A stretch of DNA of 64,000 nucleotides from Oreohelix idahoensis (lineage: Eukaryota; Mollusca; Gastropoda; Stylommatophora; Oreohelicidae), in NCBI GenBank assembly GCA_024509875.1, contig JAMPIV010005814.1:1-64000 (forward strand). The letters run 5' to 3'. Position 1 is the stretch's first letter. Each line of letters opens with the position of its first letter. Below, piece after piece: positions 1 through 11,278 of the stretch. The notes beneath the pieces were generated by a model. The model worked only from the letters and a program-made list of their open reading frames with translations. It did no database searches and was not told the DNA's origin. The translations under genes were made by a program, and so were the position numbers.

Positions 1-340
1 GTTGGAAATATGTGAATGGGTTTGAGGGGGGAAGTGGGGGGAAGGTGTGTGGGATTAGGGAGGGAAGGTTGTGATGTTGTGGGGGTTGTATTTGGGTGGG
101 GGTGGTGGGGTGTGTTGGGTTATTTGGGATGGGGGGAATGAATGATGGGTGTGGGGGAGTTTTGTGATGGGGTATGGGGTGTGGGAGTGGTGGTTGTGGT
201 GGTGTTGGGGGGTGTGGTGGGGTGGGAATGATTAGGTGGGGAGGGTTGGGTGAAAGTGTGTTGGGGGGGAGGTTGGTTTGTGTGGGAGAAGTGGTTGGGT
301 GTGGTGGGGGTAAATAGTAGTGTGGTAACTGATTTTGGGG
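1..340. other. Cytosine-depleted G/T-rich tract (window edge)
   Basis: The first ~330 bases contain almost no C and few A, and consist of G runs mixed with T. From about 300 to 400 the composition grades into ordinary sequence instead of ending at a sharp border. The texture is the same as at 24.2-32.4 kb. No ORF here should be trusted. It is probably corrupted consensus continuing from outside the window. Confidence 0.7.
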
Positions 341-544
341 TTTATTGGTTTGCATGGGCATAGAAGGTGATATGTTGGTGCTATCTTGCTCATGAAGATA
401 TTAAAATTAAAAAATTGATTTTTTTTTACAGGGGGGTGGTGGATGACGACAGAATTCCTTGTTTAGTTCTGAGGATTCATTTTCCAGGTAATACCGACCT
501 TTATGCATTATTACGCTTTTCGGTGGCAGAACATGTAAAGGATT

Positions 545-1262
545 ACCTAGGGTGAACAGCAGCTCACTGATCCGCCATTTCAGAACTTATATATTTGTGC
601 TCGAGGTAGCCATCCAAGACTGTTAGTCTTATATTGTCCAGAAATCCAGTGACGAAGATATATTGTGGGAGCCGCAGATTGGCGGAACTTCTATCTGCAA
701 TAAGTATTACTGCAGGGTTGATGATAACCTATTTAACAGAAGTACACGGCCGACGTCAGAACGAGGCCTGTGCTTTCGGCTATTATACTACAGCCTGATA
801 TGTGCAATTGGCGGGGAGTGCCAAGTTGCACCTATGTGTCATAGTAACTAAGGCATCTGACGCGGTTAGTCAGAGACGCCAAGGGCGACGCTACGAACTG
901 TCATTATTGAAGAACTTTGCTATTGACCATGCACGTCTATTCTGATGTTTACCTTTTTGAATGCCAAATGTATACCTATCGATGTCAGGTCAGCATGACC
1001 TTGTTACACTGACTGTTCCTGTTGATATTATGTGTGTTCCCGTCAATAAATGTCTTGAAACATGCCTGCAGTGTCAGAGCATCCTTGATTACTGCATGTG
1101 AGAGTATGGGTTGCAGGATCTACATCTATACGAGCCTAAACACATTCGCGCCTTCATTCGCACCCACACTCAATTCATCATACGCTCGCACTACACATCT
1201 AACAACATGTATACTGTCTTGGGCCAGTGATCACCTCAACAAGAAAAAAAAGACAGTTACAC
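545..1262 (+). repeat. Old LTR-like repeat copy related to the solo LTR at 8392-9532
   Basis: Several anchors occur in the same order here and in 8850-9532: a CTGACGCG-TTAGTCAG motif (about 857 and 9087), an AATAAATGT...GAAAC block (about 1046 and 9283), an ACACATTCGCG-CCTT block (about 1140 and 9372) and a terminal A-run followed by a short tail. Divergence is high. The left part probably extends into the corrupted tract, so the 5' end is not defined. The AATAAA-like motif would fit an LTR polyadenylation region. Confidence 0.45.
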
Positions 1263-3039
1263 ATTATAATTCACTTAGATTTTCTAGCTGTTAGAACTAG
1301 TGAAATATAACGCGTATCTATTTTATATCAGATCTTCAGTTAAAATGTAGATTTTCACCACCCGCTTCCTCACACAAGAAGAGATGGTTTTAGTTGACTG
1401 ACTTAAATGCTAGGCGCGATTGATAGTGACAGAAAAGTATTCACGTTTTATTTCATTGTGCGTATTTATTACAAGTGACTATTTTTTTATATCATAAGAC
1501 TAAACTGTCAGACGCCGACAACTTAATATTATTAAAGACAGGCGATAGTTGGTGTAAGTGCGCATATAGACCATTAAATAATAACTGACATTGTGCACTG
1601 ATCATTGACCGGGGGCAGGAGGGAAAGAGATGCATAACTCAACCAAACCTGCACTCGCTAAGCGACGCGTGATATGGTAGGCTAAAGACACCGTGTGCCG
1701 TTTAAATTTAATCAGGACTGACGGAGTAAAAAAGAGATCGTCTTGTCCCCGTCCGTGTGCATATATAAAGCTTTGTAGAATAGTAGCATTTTACCATAAC
1801 TGTTTCTTTTATTCCTAGCAGACCTGATCACAGCGGTTTTTGGTCTTTTCTTCATTTACTGATTGGTTAATGTTGTCTTTTTGTATTGGCTTGTGCGTCA
1901 CCAATTTCATTTGTGAGCCAACGATACATGAGAAACATTTTAACTTGTAAATGTAAACTGGACTTACCAAACCCAGCAATATGTTTTCATTTATCAGCTC
2001 AAAATAACACTTATACTCCCGACTTCTGAGAGTCGTATGCAAGAGGATCTATCCAGAAAGTTACGCTGTTTCAGAATCGGCACTCTCCCATAGAGTCAGC
2101 CGATAGGATTACCACCATCATCATTTGTAACATTTTGAGCTAAAAGATGTTTCCCAATACTGGAATTATTTTCCTTCTTTTTTAACTGTGAACCTCAAGA
2201 GCACGTTTTGCGACACTAATTATTCGCGGTGACATTTGTTCATCCAGGGAAACTTAAAACACTCGATTCGGCGTTCACCTCGCTAGTCTTATTTATTAGA
2301 GGATGGACTGGGGCCAATTTGGGAAATAAAAACCTGGCATTTTTATATTCAGGATTATTGTATTTCCAAGGGACATCACCAAGAGTAGGTAACCGTGATT
2401 GAGTAGCCACTGTATGACAGAGAGAGTGAATATTTTCCTTTGTTACAGGAACGTTACCAACATTGGATTTTGCTTAAACGTGTTTACTTTACTGGGTAGC
2501 ATATAGTAGGAACTTGTTCTTCTTTACTGTCTATTCTGTACCATAGTGCTAACCTTTCACCTTTGGGTTATTGACTTTTTGGGTTCTTTTCTCCAGAGGG
2601 GGAGGGCACATTTCATCTATCGTCAAATGTATGTAAATCTGATTTCTTTTTTTTTGTATCTTTTTTTTTAAAGATATTTGATGTTGTCAAGTTTAAATGA
2701 TAATAAAGAACAAAATAAACTTAACTTTGTGTGTTGGTCAGACCCATACCCAATTAACCGTAGTTTTTCACGTGTGTGTGTCTTGTATTCACATTGCTGT
2801 GTGTGTGTGTGTGTAGTTAAACTTATATTTATATGTATGAGGAGGGCAAGGTTGTCTTGTACTAAATTATCGTCGTATAGATAGGATGGAATAGGGAAAC
2901 TTACTCATTCCATAGACATATCTTCTCCTTAAGCTATCACCCGTGAAATCTATTTCTCACACCTTTTTCTCACATACTTATCACCATCCACTCTACTCAG
3001 AAGGGCGAAAAATAACTCTTAACCTATCTGTACGACAGT
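1263..3039. other. Nothing identified
   Basis: AT-rich sequence of ordinary composition with short ORFs only (at most 75 codons). I recognise no protein motif, RNA gene or clear repeat apart from T-runs near 2647-2670 and a short (GT)n stretch near 2800. Confidence 0.6.
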
Positions 3040-3235
3040 TACCATGACAGATAGGGAAAACCAAATTACAGGGATCCAGACCTCCAGGGCGAACCAGAGT
3101 TTGATGGGAGGACAACATTATACAATCTCTGAAGGATCGAGGCCTAGATTGGAACCAGCTGAAAGGATAGTATGGTGTGACAAATCTCTACACCCCAGGG
3201 TAGAAGTTGGACTACTAAATAACTTAGTAAGTAAC
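3040..3235 (+). pseudogene. RTE-type LINE 3'-end fragment
   Basis: This matches the 3' end of the LINE at 14402-17300. The shared stretch around 3070-3215 and 17125-17285 encodes the post-RT tail with a basic 'PPG-P...RWEDNI' type motif, followed by 'LKDRGL-WN'. Here the tail is interrupted by substitutions and small deletions. It is a 5'-truncated, dead copy of the same family. The 3' border is set where similarity to the longer copy stops, near the TAAGTAAG sequence. Confidence 0.75.
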
Positions 3236-3236
3236 A

Positions 3237-3510
3237 CATACACAAGGTGTTTCAAACTTATGTATACACACTTTAAACATTTATATTTCATCAACAACGT
3301 ACACAATTTTGTATTTTCTTTATCACATTTTAAAGCTAAAGGATAGACATTTTTTTTCGTAATAACTTAAATTTACTTTAAATGTTCACAATGCCCACCA
3401 TCAGCATGAATGCATGAGCCATATGTCTCACCAACTGATCTACAATTCTTTTAGAGCTATATCTCTTTCTGTAAAACATTATTGAGTATTCTCCGTCATT
3501 TTTCATGTAT
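3237..3510 (-). pseudogene. DNA-transposon transposase C-terminal tail
   Basis: On the minus strand around 3370-3450, one frame reads ETYGSCIHADGGHCEHLK followed by a stop. A His-x-x-x-Gly-Gly-His C-terminus like this is typical of a group of Tc1/mariner-superfamily transposases. Only the last ~30 codons are recognisable. The adjoining plus-strand sequence (3244-3265) could be an end of the element, but I cannot pair it with a second inverted repeat. The family is not assigned further. Confidence 0.45.
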
Positions 3511-4285
3511 ATGAAAAATAAAACAAAATTAGGTTTCCTAATTTTTTTAAATTTTGCCAGGGCAGCGGCCTGATAAGCCTAATCTTTACGATTTGTTCCA
3601 TCCTATGTTGAGGTCTGATTTTTTAGACCGCAAACGGCTCCAGGGCCGACCCAGCTTATGATTTGGGTACCAGATCAACTCTGGGAAGGTTCAGGTGGCC
3701 GGCATGATGCTGACCCCATCACCCCTTGTGTACCGATCGTCAAGAAAATATGGGCCTAACACCACATTCCCAATATGCCTCAATGGGCGTGTAAAGGAAT
3801 CCTTTTTATTTCCTTTTCTTTCTCTACTCCTTACTTCTTCCATCGTTTTCCTCGGTTTCTGCCTCTCATCTATTACCTCGTATCTCATAATCCTTGCCTT
3901 TCCATGCTGCTCCTTTTCTCTTCATTTACCGTTATTTCTCCTATTTCTCTCTCCATCTGAACTCGTGTATCGGTAATCTCGTCGATCCGCATCTCTTCCT
4001 CTACTACATCTCTTTTTTCTCTCTCTATATCGGCTCTGAGATCGGTACTCTCTTTGATCTCTACTTCCCCTTCTGTTTTTCTTGTTCTTCGACTCTTTGT
4101 ATTTTCTATCGATATACGTATCTGTAAAGTGCAGCTATCTCTTCCTCGTCCTCTCTTTCACCACTATTTCTTCGTCCATGGGACCTTCTATCCTTGTACC
4201 TACGACTACCATCGCAATCTTCGTCAGACTCTGACCAGTTTGAGTACCCTGATATGCACGTGTCTAAATCTTGTTGTCTTCTCCA

Positions 4286-4520
4286 GTTATGTCTATGATC
4301 GATTTTGTCTACTTCTACTGTTATGTCTATGATCGACTTTGTCTATTTCTCCTGTTATGTCTATAATCGACTTTGTCTCCTCCTGTTATGTCTATGATCG
4401 AATTTGTCTACTTCTCCTGTTATGTCTATGATCGTCTTTGTCTACTTCTCCTGTTATGTCTATGATCGAATTTGTCTACTTCTCCTGTTATGTCTATCAT
4501 CAACTTTGTCTACTTCTCTT
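4286..4520. repeat. 34-bp minisatellite, about 7 copies
   Basis: Repeats of a unit beginning GTTATGTCTATGATCGACTT and continuing TGTCTACTTCTCCT, with a few substitutions and one shortened unit. Copy 2 of the block carries only two units (about 57612-57680), so the array expanded or contracted after duplication. Confidence 0.9.
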
Positions 4521-4974
4521 GCCCTACTCTTTCTATTTGGTCTCACCTCTAACTGTGTCGTATTTCTCAACTTTGCCATGGCTTGCGTAACGAGGCAAGA
4601 AGATGACGAGCTGCCAGGCGCCTGTCATAATCGGACGAATCGTCTGATGACGTCCAATACCTCTTCGTCCCTCGTCTAATCCCTTGCTTCATCTCTTCCT
4701 GTGCCTTTGTATCTTCTGCTGCGGTTTCCCCACCATCCTGAGAGTCTCACTGTGAACTGTCTTGTTCTCTCAATCTCTCTTCTCCATCCTGTAATCTTTG
4801 CTCATATTCCATCATTGTCATGTCTACCTCATTCTCCGAGTTATCCCACTCGGTTCTCAATCTTCGTATCTCCTCCGAAATATCATTATCCTACAAATTG
4901 TCCTGTACATCCTGCGTAGTCACTATCCTGTCATCCTCCGGCGTATCTCGCCTTTTTTCTTCTTGTTCTTGGTA

Positions 4975-5113
4975 TGTGGTTTGTGGGGGTGGGGTTAACC
5001 AACTTGGTATGTGTTATGTGGGGGTGGGGTTAACCAACTTGGTATGTGTTTTATGGGGGTGGGGTTAACCAACTTGGTATGTGTTTTGTGGGGGTGGGGT
5101 TAACCAACTTTTT
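4975..5113. repeat. 31-32-bp minisatellite, about 4.5 copies
   Basis: The unit GGGGGTGGGGTTAACCAACT plus TGGTATGTGTT is repeated with variation only in the last bases. Copy 2 (58105-58135) has a single unit. Confidence 0.9.
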
Positions 5114-6018
5114 TTTATCCCGGGTTTTTTAGGCATTCCTGCCTTTGTTACGATCTGCCTACTCCTTGGTGGTTGTCTATGTTCTCCTCTGGGAGTATTT
5201 TTCCTGTGATGTGCACTTCTCGCTTTGGTCCGGTACTTCCGTTTGTGTGCCGACGTCTCTCCTTGTTTTCTGTTTGCGTACCAACACTAACCATTCGTCT
5301 CTGCGTAATGTCCTGTCTCTTGATTGTTGTCCTATCCTGAATGTTCCATGGTCTATTGCTAGGACTTTCATATTCTGTTGTAAACCTTCGTTGGTAAGAT
5401 CTGTTCTTGGTGTTCCGCCATGATACTACATATAGCTGGGCTTTTTATTTCTTCTAAATTTGGGTGTTTTTTTCTTGACTTCTTGAAATACAAAGTAAAA
5501 TTTTCCAACATTTATTGGTCTTTCTCCAAGTAATGTACTAGTTATTAAGTTGGTCACTCATGTCTACCCCTTTTATGTACATTTTATAATCCCTAGAACA
5601 GCGGTTTTCAACCTTTTTGAGTCTATGGCTACCCTGACCAACTACATTCTTTTTGCTTCTCCCCTGTGGGATAACTGGTAAAAACTCTATCGATGTTTCG
5701 ACATTTAGCCTAACTTTTTGTGAGCAGGAGAGCTTTGGAAAGGCTTTTAAACTATGTAACTTTAAAAAAACAAAGTAATTTGACAATCTGTGAAAAAAAT
5801 TGCACGTACAAGAAAAAATATACACAAAGTGCACTTTGAAAACCCTTACTATAAAAAAGAAAACAGCACAGATAAAGTAGTTTCTTTCTAACATTTTTTT
5901 TTTAGTATTGTCTGAAAATCATTCCCTGATATACTGCACTCATGATTCAATCTCCATAACAAAAAAACTTGTACAGTAAAACTAAAAAAAAAATATAATG
6001 AATAAAGTACCAGTCACC

Positions 6019-6897
6019 TCAGTGTGAAACTTGAGATTGGTTGTTGTTACACAGCTTGTCAAATCTTGACACCAATTGAGATACAGCTACCCTCATTTCC
6101 TTCTCCACATCAAGTCTTGATCTGAACTTGGTTTTTATGACAGCCACTGCTGAAAACCCAGCCTCGCAGAGATAGGAGGTTGCAAAAGGAATTAATATCT
6201 TCAGTGCTCTCTTGCTCAAGCTTGGGAGCTCCTGTTTTACTGAATACCAAAATTTTGGCATTGCCATGGATGGAAACTTCGCTTGTAGTGAAGAGTCTGA
6301 TAAAAGTTCTATCCGTTCTTCTTCTTCTGCAGTACTGAAGTCCGAAGGAGCATCATTACTGAAGGGATTGTGAACACACTGAAACCTGTCACAGTTTTCA
6401 GGAATGCATTTTTCAAAATGAACACTGAGTTGAGATAAGTGTCCTTGAATTATAGAAACAATATCTGCACTAAAATCTATTTCATTGTCTATAATGAACT
6501 GCTGCAAACCTGGGAAGTAGCCCATTTCTCCTCCTTCATTGATTTTTCTCTTCCAAAGAAGAAGCTTCTTTTTGAAGACCGAAACTTTGTCAATAATTGT
6601 ACTGTCCGACAAAGGAATGGGTAAAAGCTGTTTTCCCACGGACTCTTCAACCATAATGGACACCATATCAATAGCACACGGTAAAACGAGTTCTTCTGCA
6701 ATCGTATGGGGTTTCTTACATTTTGCTACCCGGTATGCTACCTTGTAGGACGCTTTACTCGAGATTGTCGCCTGCTTAGAAAATGCTGATTTTTGTTCTT
6801 TCATTTGACTCAGCTTTCTAGAGAAATATTCTCTTGGTTTGCCCACGTCTTTTTTACGAACACTTTCTAAATGGCGCTTCAATTTGCTAGGCAGCAT
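6019..6897 (-). pseudogene. hAT transposase C-terminal part (internally deleted)
   Basis: This 292-codon frame has an N-terminal part resembling the region after the BED finger in SCAND3/ZBED-like hAT transposases (KPHTIAEELVLPCAIDMVSI around residues 80-100). It then passes directly into the C-terminal dimerisation region, with the motif TSYLCEAGFSAVAVIKTKFR around residues 240-260. Intact relatives have several hundred more residues between these parts, including the RNase H-like catalytic core, so that segment has been deleted. An in-frame interruption near 6898 separates it from the BED-finger piece at 6901-7107. The product would bind DNA at most and could not transpose by itself. Confidence 0.88.
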
Positions 6898-6900
6898 ACA

Positions 6901-7107
6901 TTAGACAGAAAGTACTTTGAAACTGAAACACAAAACACACTGTGAACGCTCTTCATTGTTCACAAGAGTGCATTTGAAACCAAAATCTAAGTAACCTTCG
7001 TCGTATTTTCTATACTTACGTTTCCTTTCCTCATTACCACTTTCCTTGTCATCCTCAACAAGTTCTCGCTTTTTACTAACACTTGCCACATTAAAAAATA
7101 TTTCCAT
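6901..7107 (-). pseudogene. hAT transposase N-terminal BED-finger piece
   Basis: Sixty-eight codons with a basic N-terminus followed by a YLDFGFKCTLVNNEERSQCV segment ending in CVLCF. This is the first half of a BED-type zinc finger; the His half follows in the next frame (LPSKLKRHLESV at the start of 6019-6897). A frameshift and stop at the junction separate the two. It reads in the same direction as, and adjacent to, the C-terminal fragment, so it belongs to the same transposase gene. Confidence 0.8.
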
Positions 7108-8069
7108 AGTTTATATCAAACTCACAACACAATCAAAAATGTTTGAAAACAGACAATCACCGTGTTACCTACTATGGTTGCGCGAGGAGAATGCGCGGAA
7201 AGTTGATAGGCGTGTCGGGGGAGCGAGCTTCATAGGCTGGCCAACATCAAAAGTGAAATTTCTCTGGGGTCACGCAGGTTGACAAACACCAAAAATGAAA
7301 TTTCCCACAGCTCTGTGTTTTCTTTACAGCTAAATACGAAAAAAAATCCACGGCGCCCCTAACCGTCAGTCATGGCGCCGCCAGCGCGCCACAGCGCACA
7401 GGTTGAAAATCGTTGACTTAGAAGATTTGGCTGTCAAACATTAAATTCTCGAAAATTCTCATTCACCTTATCTCTACCGTACGCTTAGTACGCCTATGAC
7501 CATTTACAGTGTGAACACACCAAACCAGTTTTATTGTGTTGACGGCACTTTGTGCCTGGGAGGATTTATTTGTCGACGACAACTAATTGATGACAGTGAG
7601 TCGTTGTAATTGCATGAAGAGATACACGTTTTAACAAATACAGACTGCCCAAATAAACAATCTAGTGTGTCAATTTATTGATCTAATAAAACACAAGAAT
7701 CTTTAAAAACAAAACCAAACAGAAATGGAACACTATTATGATAATCTGATATTGCTTGATATAGTTTGGTATATGTTTAAAAAAATAATGTTGATTTATT
7801 TTGCACTAAAATATGCATAACACTTAACTATTATGATTGCTCACAACTTTGTTGTTTCCCTTGCAAGACAATTACCTCCCTTACAAATATTATGCTACAT
7901 GTTTTACATGGTTCACACAGTTCAGAGTTTCATTCCAGTCTCTAAACACATCACTGACTCACCTAGAGATATGTCTAAAATATGTTCTATGATATGATAT
8001 TAAATAACATCTTCTGTCATTATGATTAATAAGTTGAATTACAATTAAATCCAGAGTGTTAAAAGAACT

Positions 8070-8349
8070 TCTTCTCTTCTTTGATCCTTAGCCACCGACC
8101 GTCAAAGCAGTCTGTGGCCATCACGCCTAGTGGCGTCTTGTAGGGCAACAACAAATTGATTTCACTTTGCTCGGTCGACGGCCATCCTTCGTACAGTGCC
8201 CCAACTCTGTTTCATTCTTTGCATCTCAACCTCTAAAAGTCCTCCGCCAGGTTGTTTTTGGTCGACCTCTCTTTCGTTTTCCTTCAGGTGTCCAAAGCAT
8301 AGCTGTTCTTGTGATGGCATCGGGGTCTCTTCTGATTAAGATTATATCT
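8070..8349 (-). mobile_element. 5'-truncated RTE-like LINE 3' end with ~11-bp TSD
   Basis: The minus strand encodes a decayed LINE C-terminal tail (WTPEGKRKRGRPKTTWRRT, then a 'VALQDATRRDGH'-like segment) and ends in a GAA-rich tail. It is bounded by GTTAAAAGAACT (8058-8069) and GTTAAAGAACT (8350-8360). Copy 2 has the empty site GTTGAAGAACT at about 59902. Direct repeats, 5' truncation and a 3' simple repeat are the marks of target-primed reverse transcription. The same family inserted again at 12078-12282. Confidence 0.88.
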
Positions 8350-8391
8350 GTTAAAGAACTAGTTGTCAACATCCCATCTTACTAGTACTAT

Positions 8392-9532
8392 TGTTGCGCA
8401 CATATTCTTTTGTGTGGTAGTATGTGACGCACAGATTACTGTTGGTAGGCATACAAATGTAAAGAATAACTATTTGTCTGATGAAAAGTATTTATTTGAG
8501 AATCAATGATTCTTAGCCTAAGGGACAGAACCCTGATTGGTCGATGTTGTATTCGGTTCTATGGGTTATCTGTTCTTGTGTCTCAATCTGGCGTATGAAG
8601 TGTGTGTTTGTTCCTAAAGCAAGTTAAAACCAAACCCTTTTTGCTGAACTTTTTTGCTAAGCCTAGATGAGAGACGTATTATCGTACATCTAGGATTGTT
8701 GACTACAGATGAAGATGACGTGTTATCTAGCAGCACTAGATTATTTGATGTAACCAGCCTTATTGATAGCAGAAATGTATAGAAGCCCAATGAGGACATT
8801 TATGGATGAATAACGAATTAATTCTGCTTCATAATGTTTCATCCTGGGTGAGCGAAGCTCACGGAGGAGAGCCATTTTGGATTCGCGCCATTGTAAGCGG
8901 ATCATTGTCGGAGAACAGAAAAGGTCTTATTATCTGATGATGGTACAGAGATCTACATATTATGAAAACCCACTACTGTGGTTTAACATTGTTGCTATAA
9001 ACATTAGATGAATATACGGCTTGGGAAACTTAGCCAGGAGAAGGTTCTGACAGTAAACCATTGTTGATGATTATGTATCCACCTTAACTGACGCGATTAG
9101 TCAGCTGAAGCATGAGACGATAGACAACCAGAATATTGAGTGCTTGCCTACTATCGTTCAATTATATTCACATGCCACATAAATGTACATCTGATATTGT
9201 CACCCATTGTTCAAGTATACGATGATTTTTTGCCAACCTGTTCAAGTGACTGTAATCGTGATGTCGAAGTGTACGTCCATTATTAAATGTATGAAACGTC
9301 ATCAGCAGTCTACCCTTTATTGACTTCTAACTATGATTGAGTGAGTGACTTGTCAACTCAACAGAACTGTACACACATTCGCGTCCTTTACATCTACATT
9401 CTCACTCGATGTCAGCACTGTGTCGGAACGAGTTGACCATTCATTTAGGTGTCCAGTATAACCTTATGAAAGCAGTAACATCACAAGAAAACGCTTTATC
9501 AATGTGATGGCCTCAAAAAAAGGTCGTTATCA
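8392..9532. mobile_element. Solo LTR (1141 bp), TSD ACTAT
   Basis: The sequence starts TGTTGCGCACATA and ends GGTCGTTATCA (TG...CA), flanked by ACTAT at 8387-8391 and 9533-9537. Copy 2 reads straight through (ACTAGTACTATATATTCAGA at about 59932). No internal region or second LTR is present, so it is a solo LTR left by LTR-LTR recombination. The superfamily cannot be named from the LTR alone. A diverged relative lies at 545-1262. Confidence 0.9.
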
Positions 9533-9536
9533 ACTA

Positions 9537-9870
9537 TATATTCAGACAATTTCATATTTTAAGTAAGACTTCACACATAAGCAGAAAGTATTTTGAACTT
9601 ACTGGTTCTGTCAGAGACTTGATTGGAAACTGATTAATACAACTGGAAACAACAATCCAAATCTATTTACAAAGTTTACGATGACAATATATTTAAGTCT
9701 TCATACCAGTTCAAAACGTCACGAAAAGTGATAATATAAAATCTAAAATAAGGAAAAGGGGTGAGAAATGGTGAATGTAATAATGACTGTTGTTTGCTGG
9801 TAAGGCACTTTGTAGCGGAAGGTAGCAAAGGAGCTGTAGAGATCTACTTAAGAAACACTGAGTTCTCTAT
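9537..9870 (-). repeat. Duplicated block segment X
   Basis: Aligns with 59941-60258. In reverse complement it also aligns with 17940-18150 and 22466-22660 through shared strings such as GTCATCGTAAAC and CCAGTTTCC-AGCAAGTCT. It contains one diverged unit of the 68-bp repeat found at 13306-13476. Confidence 0.8.
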
Positions 9871-10053
9871 GATGAAACAAATGAATGAGGCTATGAAGTT
9901 CTAATTACATCAACACCCTACCATGAGATGATTAATGAAGACATATGTGATAAAAAATATTTACATTACATGTTATTTACAGAGGAAGTATTTACATTTA
10001 AAGCTACTTGCTTTATATCATGACCGAGAGGTCAGTAAAACAACAAACCAGTT

Positions 10054-11208
10054 TTAAAGTTGTATTACTATATCATGTGTTATTTGTTCGTATATCTGTG
10101 AAAATATTCTGTGGTCATAGTGTATGCCGTCATGTACAGCTTTGTTCCTACATGTCCATGCTAAGTATCTAAATTCCGCTAATAGAGTCAATAATTTAAG
10201 TTCCGTCGGTCTCGGTATTGAAGGTAAAGTATTCAACATGACCGCTTGGTACATGTTGAGTGATCGTGGTGTCTTGGAAGTTATCAGTGTTCTCAGTCTG
10301 TTTATAGTGGGGGCCACTGTTTTACATGTGTAAAACAAATGGTCTTCTGTTTCTATTGCGTTGTTACTGCACAGTTTACACTTTGGTAGCGCTTTGCCAG
10401 CTTTTTTTGCCGATCGCTCACTCACAATGGGTGTTAAACTGTACAGTAACCTGTATGTGACTTGTTTGGCTTGTGGCTTAACGTCTAATGCATGAATGTT
10501 TGTGAAGCTTTGCGTGTAGTCTGTTATGAAAAAGTTGTACCCTCGTTTAATCCATGTACCTAAATAAGGTTCCTGTGCTGCAACTAATAGTTTGTATATG
10601 AGTTTGGTGTCTTGTTTTACTAACCGTTCGTTTCCTTTTAAATTTTGTAGGCATATCCTATAAAAGGGTGGTGGGGTACCAAAGAAATGAGGTTGATTGT
10701 TTTCTAGTTTATGTAACTTAATTAACTTTAATCCGATATAATAATGTGCTAATGGGTACATGCTTGAATTTTTTATAACCTCCCCTATATACTTAATCCT
10801 TAAAGCTTTGATTTTAGTGTAAATGTCCTGTAAGGCTATCCCCCCTTTGTTCTTAGGTTGCATTAAAGTTGAATGTTTTATACTCCTAAACGTATTCCTT
10901 AAAATAAAATCCCTAATCAGTACATTTATTTTAGATACAATTTGTTTTGGCATGATTTGGACATTTGCTGTATAAATTATTTTTGGCATAATGAAACAGT
11001 TCACTATGATGCTTCTCCCAAAAATGGTAGCTGTCTTATATTTATACCTTTCTAGCATGTTTTGAATTTTATCTAATAATTTTACCCATGTTTCTGTATT
11101 GGGGTCATGAGGTTTGCAGGAATAATTTATTCCATAAATTTTGATTCTGTTAACTTGCGTTAACTGAAAAGGGAAATCTGTTTTATTTGCCCATCTGCCT
11201 AATCCCAT
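10054..11208 (-). pseudogene. Tx1/L1-like LINE ORF2 C-terminal region
   Basis: A 384-codon open frame continuing, by readable upstream sequence, to about 11278. It corresponds to the region after the RT active site. It starts with a segment before GLGRWANKTDFPFQL (the thumb region of L1/Tx1 RTs) and includes the KTATIFGRSIIVNCFIMPKI and MQPKNKGGIALQDI stretches typical of this group. Near residues 285-305 it has a Cys-rich CKLCSNNAIETEDHLFYTCK motif, the zinc-ribbon-like C-terminus common in Tx1/L1-like LINEs. The frame is remarkably open for a broken element. The RT palm is not in this piece. Confidence 0.8.
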
Positions 11209-11278
11209 TATACTAGATTTCTGAACATTTAGTTTGGATTTATTAGCGTATCCAAACTCTGTAAAGATCTCTTATATG

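Larger units (their letters stand above)
3600..5450 (-). pseudogene. Repeat-borne ORF, possibly LINE ORF1-like (decayed)
   Basis: The minus strand has open stretches in several frames: 5177-5371, the mirror of 4560-4920, and 3691-3888. They encode charged, Glu/Arg/Ser-rich polypeptide with an acidic SDEDCDGSRR-like segment and a basic N-terminal part around RRDEWLVLVRKQKTRRD. The same polypeptide is encoded in copy 2 (57726-59130 minus), where one 106-codon piece is open. Conservation between copies suggests it was once coding. An ORF1/gag-type protein is a guess from charge and context; I recognise no domain. Two internal minisatellites whose periods are not multiples of three break the frame. 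Confidence 0.4.
5599..7415 (-). mobile_element. hAT element, internally deleted, with TIRs and 8-bp TSD
   Basis: The left end CAGCGGTTTTCAACCT (5599) and the right end, read on the minus strand as CAACGATTTTCAACCT (7415), form imperfect terminal inverted repeats of the CAG-GGTTTTCAACC type seen in hAT elements. The flanks CCCTAGAA (5591-5598) and ACTTAGAA (7416-7423) are a decayed 8-bp TSD. The paralogous block copy at about 59266-59280 has the uninterrupted site CCCTTAGAAGATTTGG, confirming the insertion. The element carries the ends of a transposase gene with the catalytic middle missing, so it is a non-autonomous derivative. Confidence 0.92.

Noticed and set aside
3894..4679. Plus-strand ORFs rich in Phe, Leu and Ser suggesting membrane proteins
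   Set aside because: They are the reverse complement of the purine-rich, charged minus-strand ORF conserved in the second block copy. CT-rich composition alone gives the hydrophobic look.
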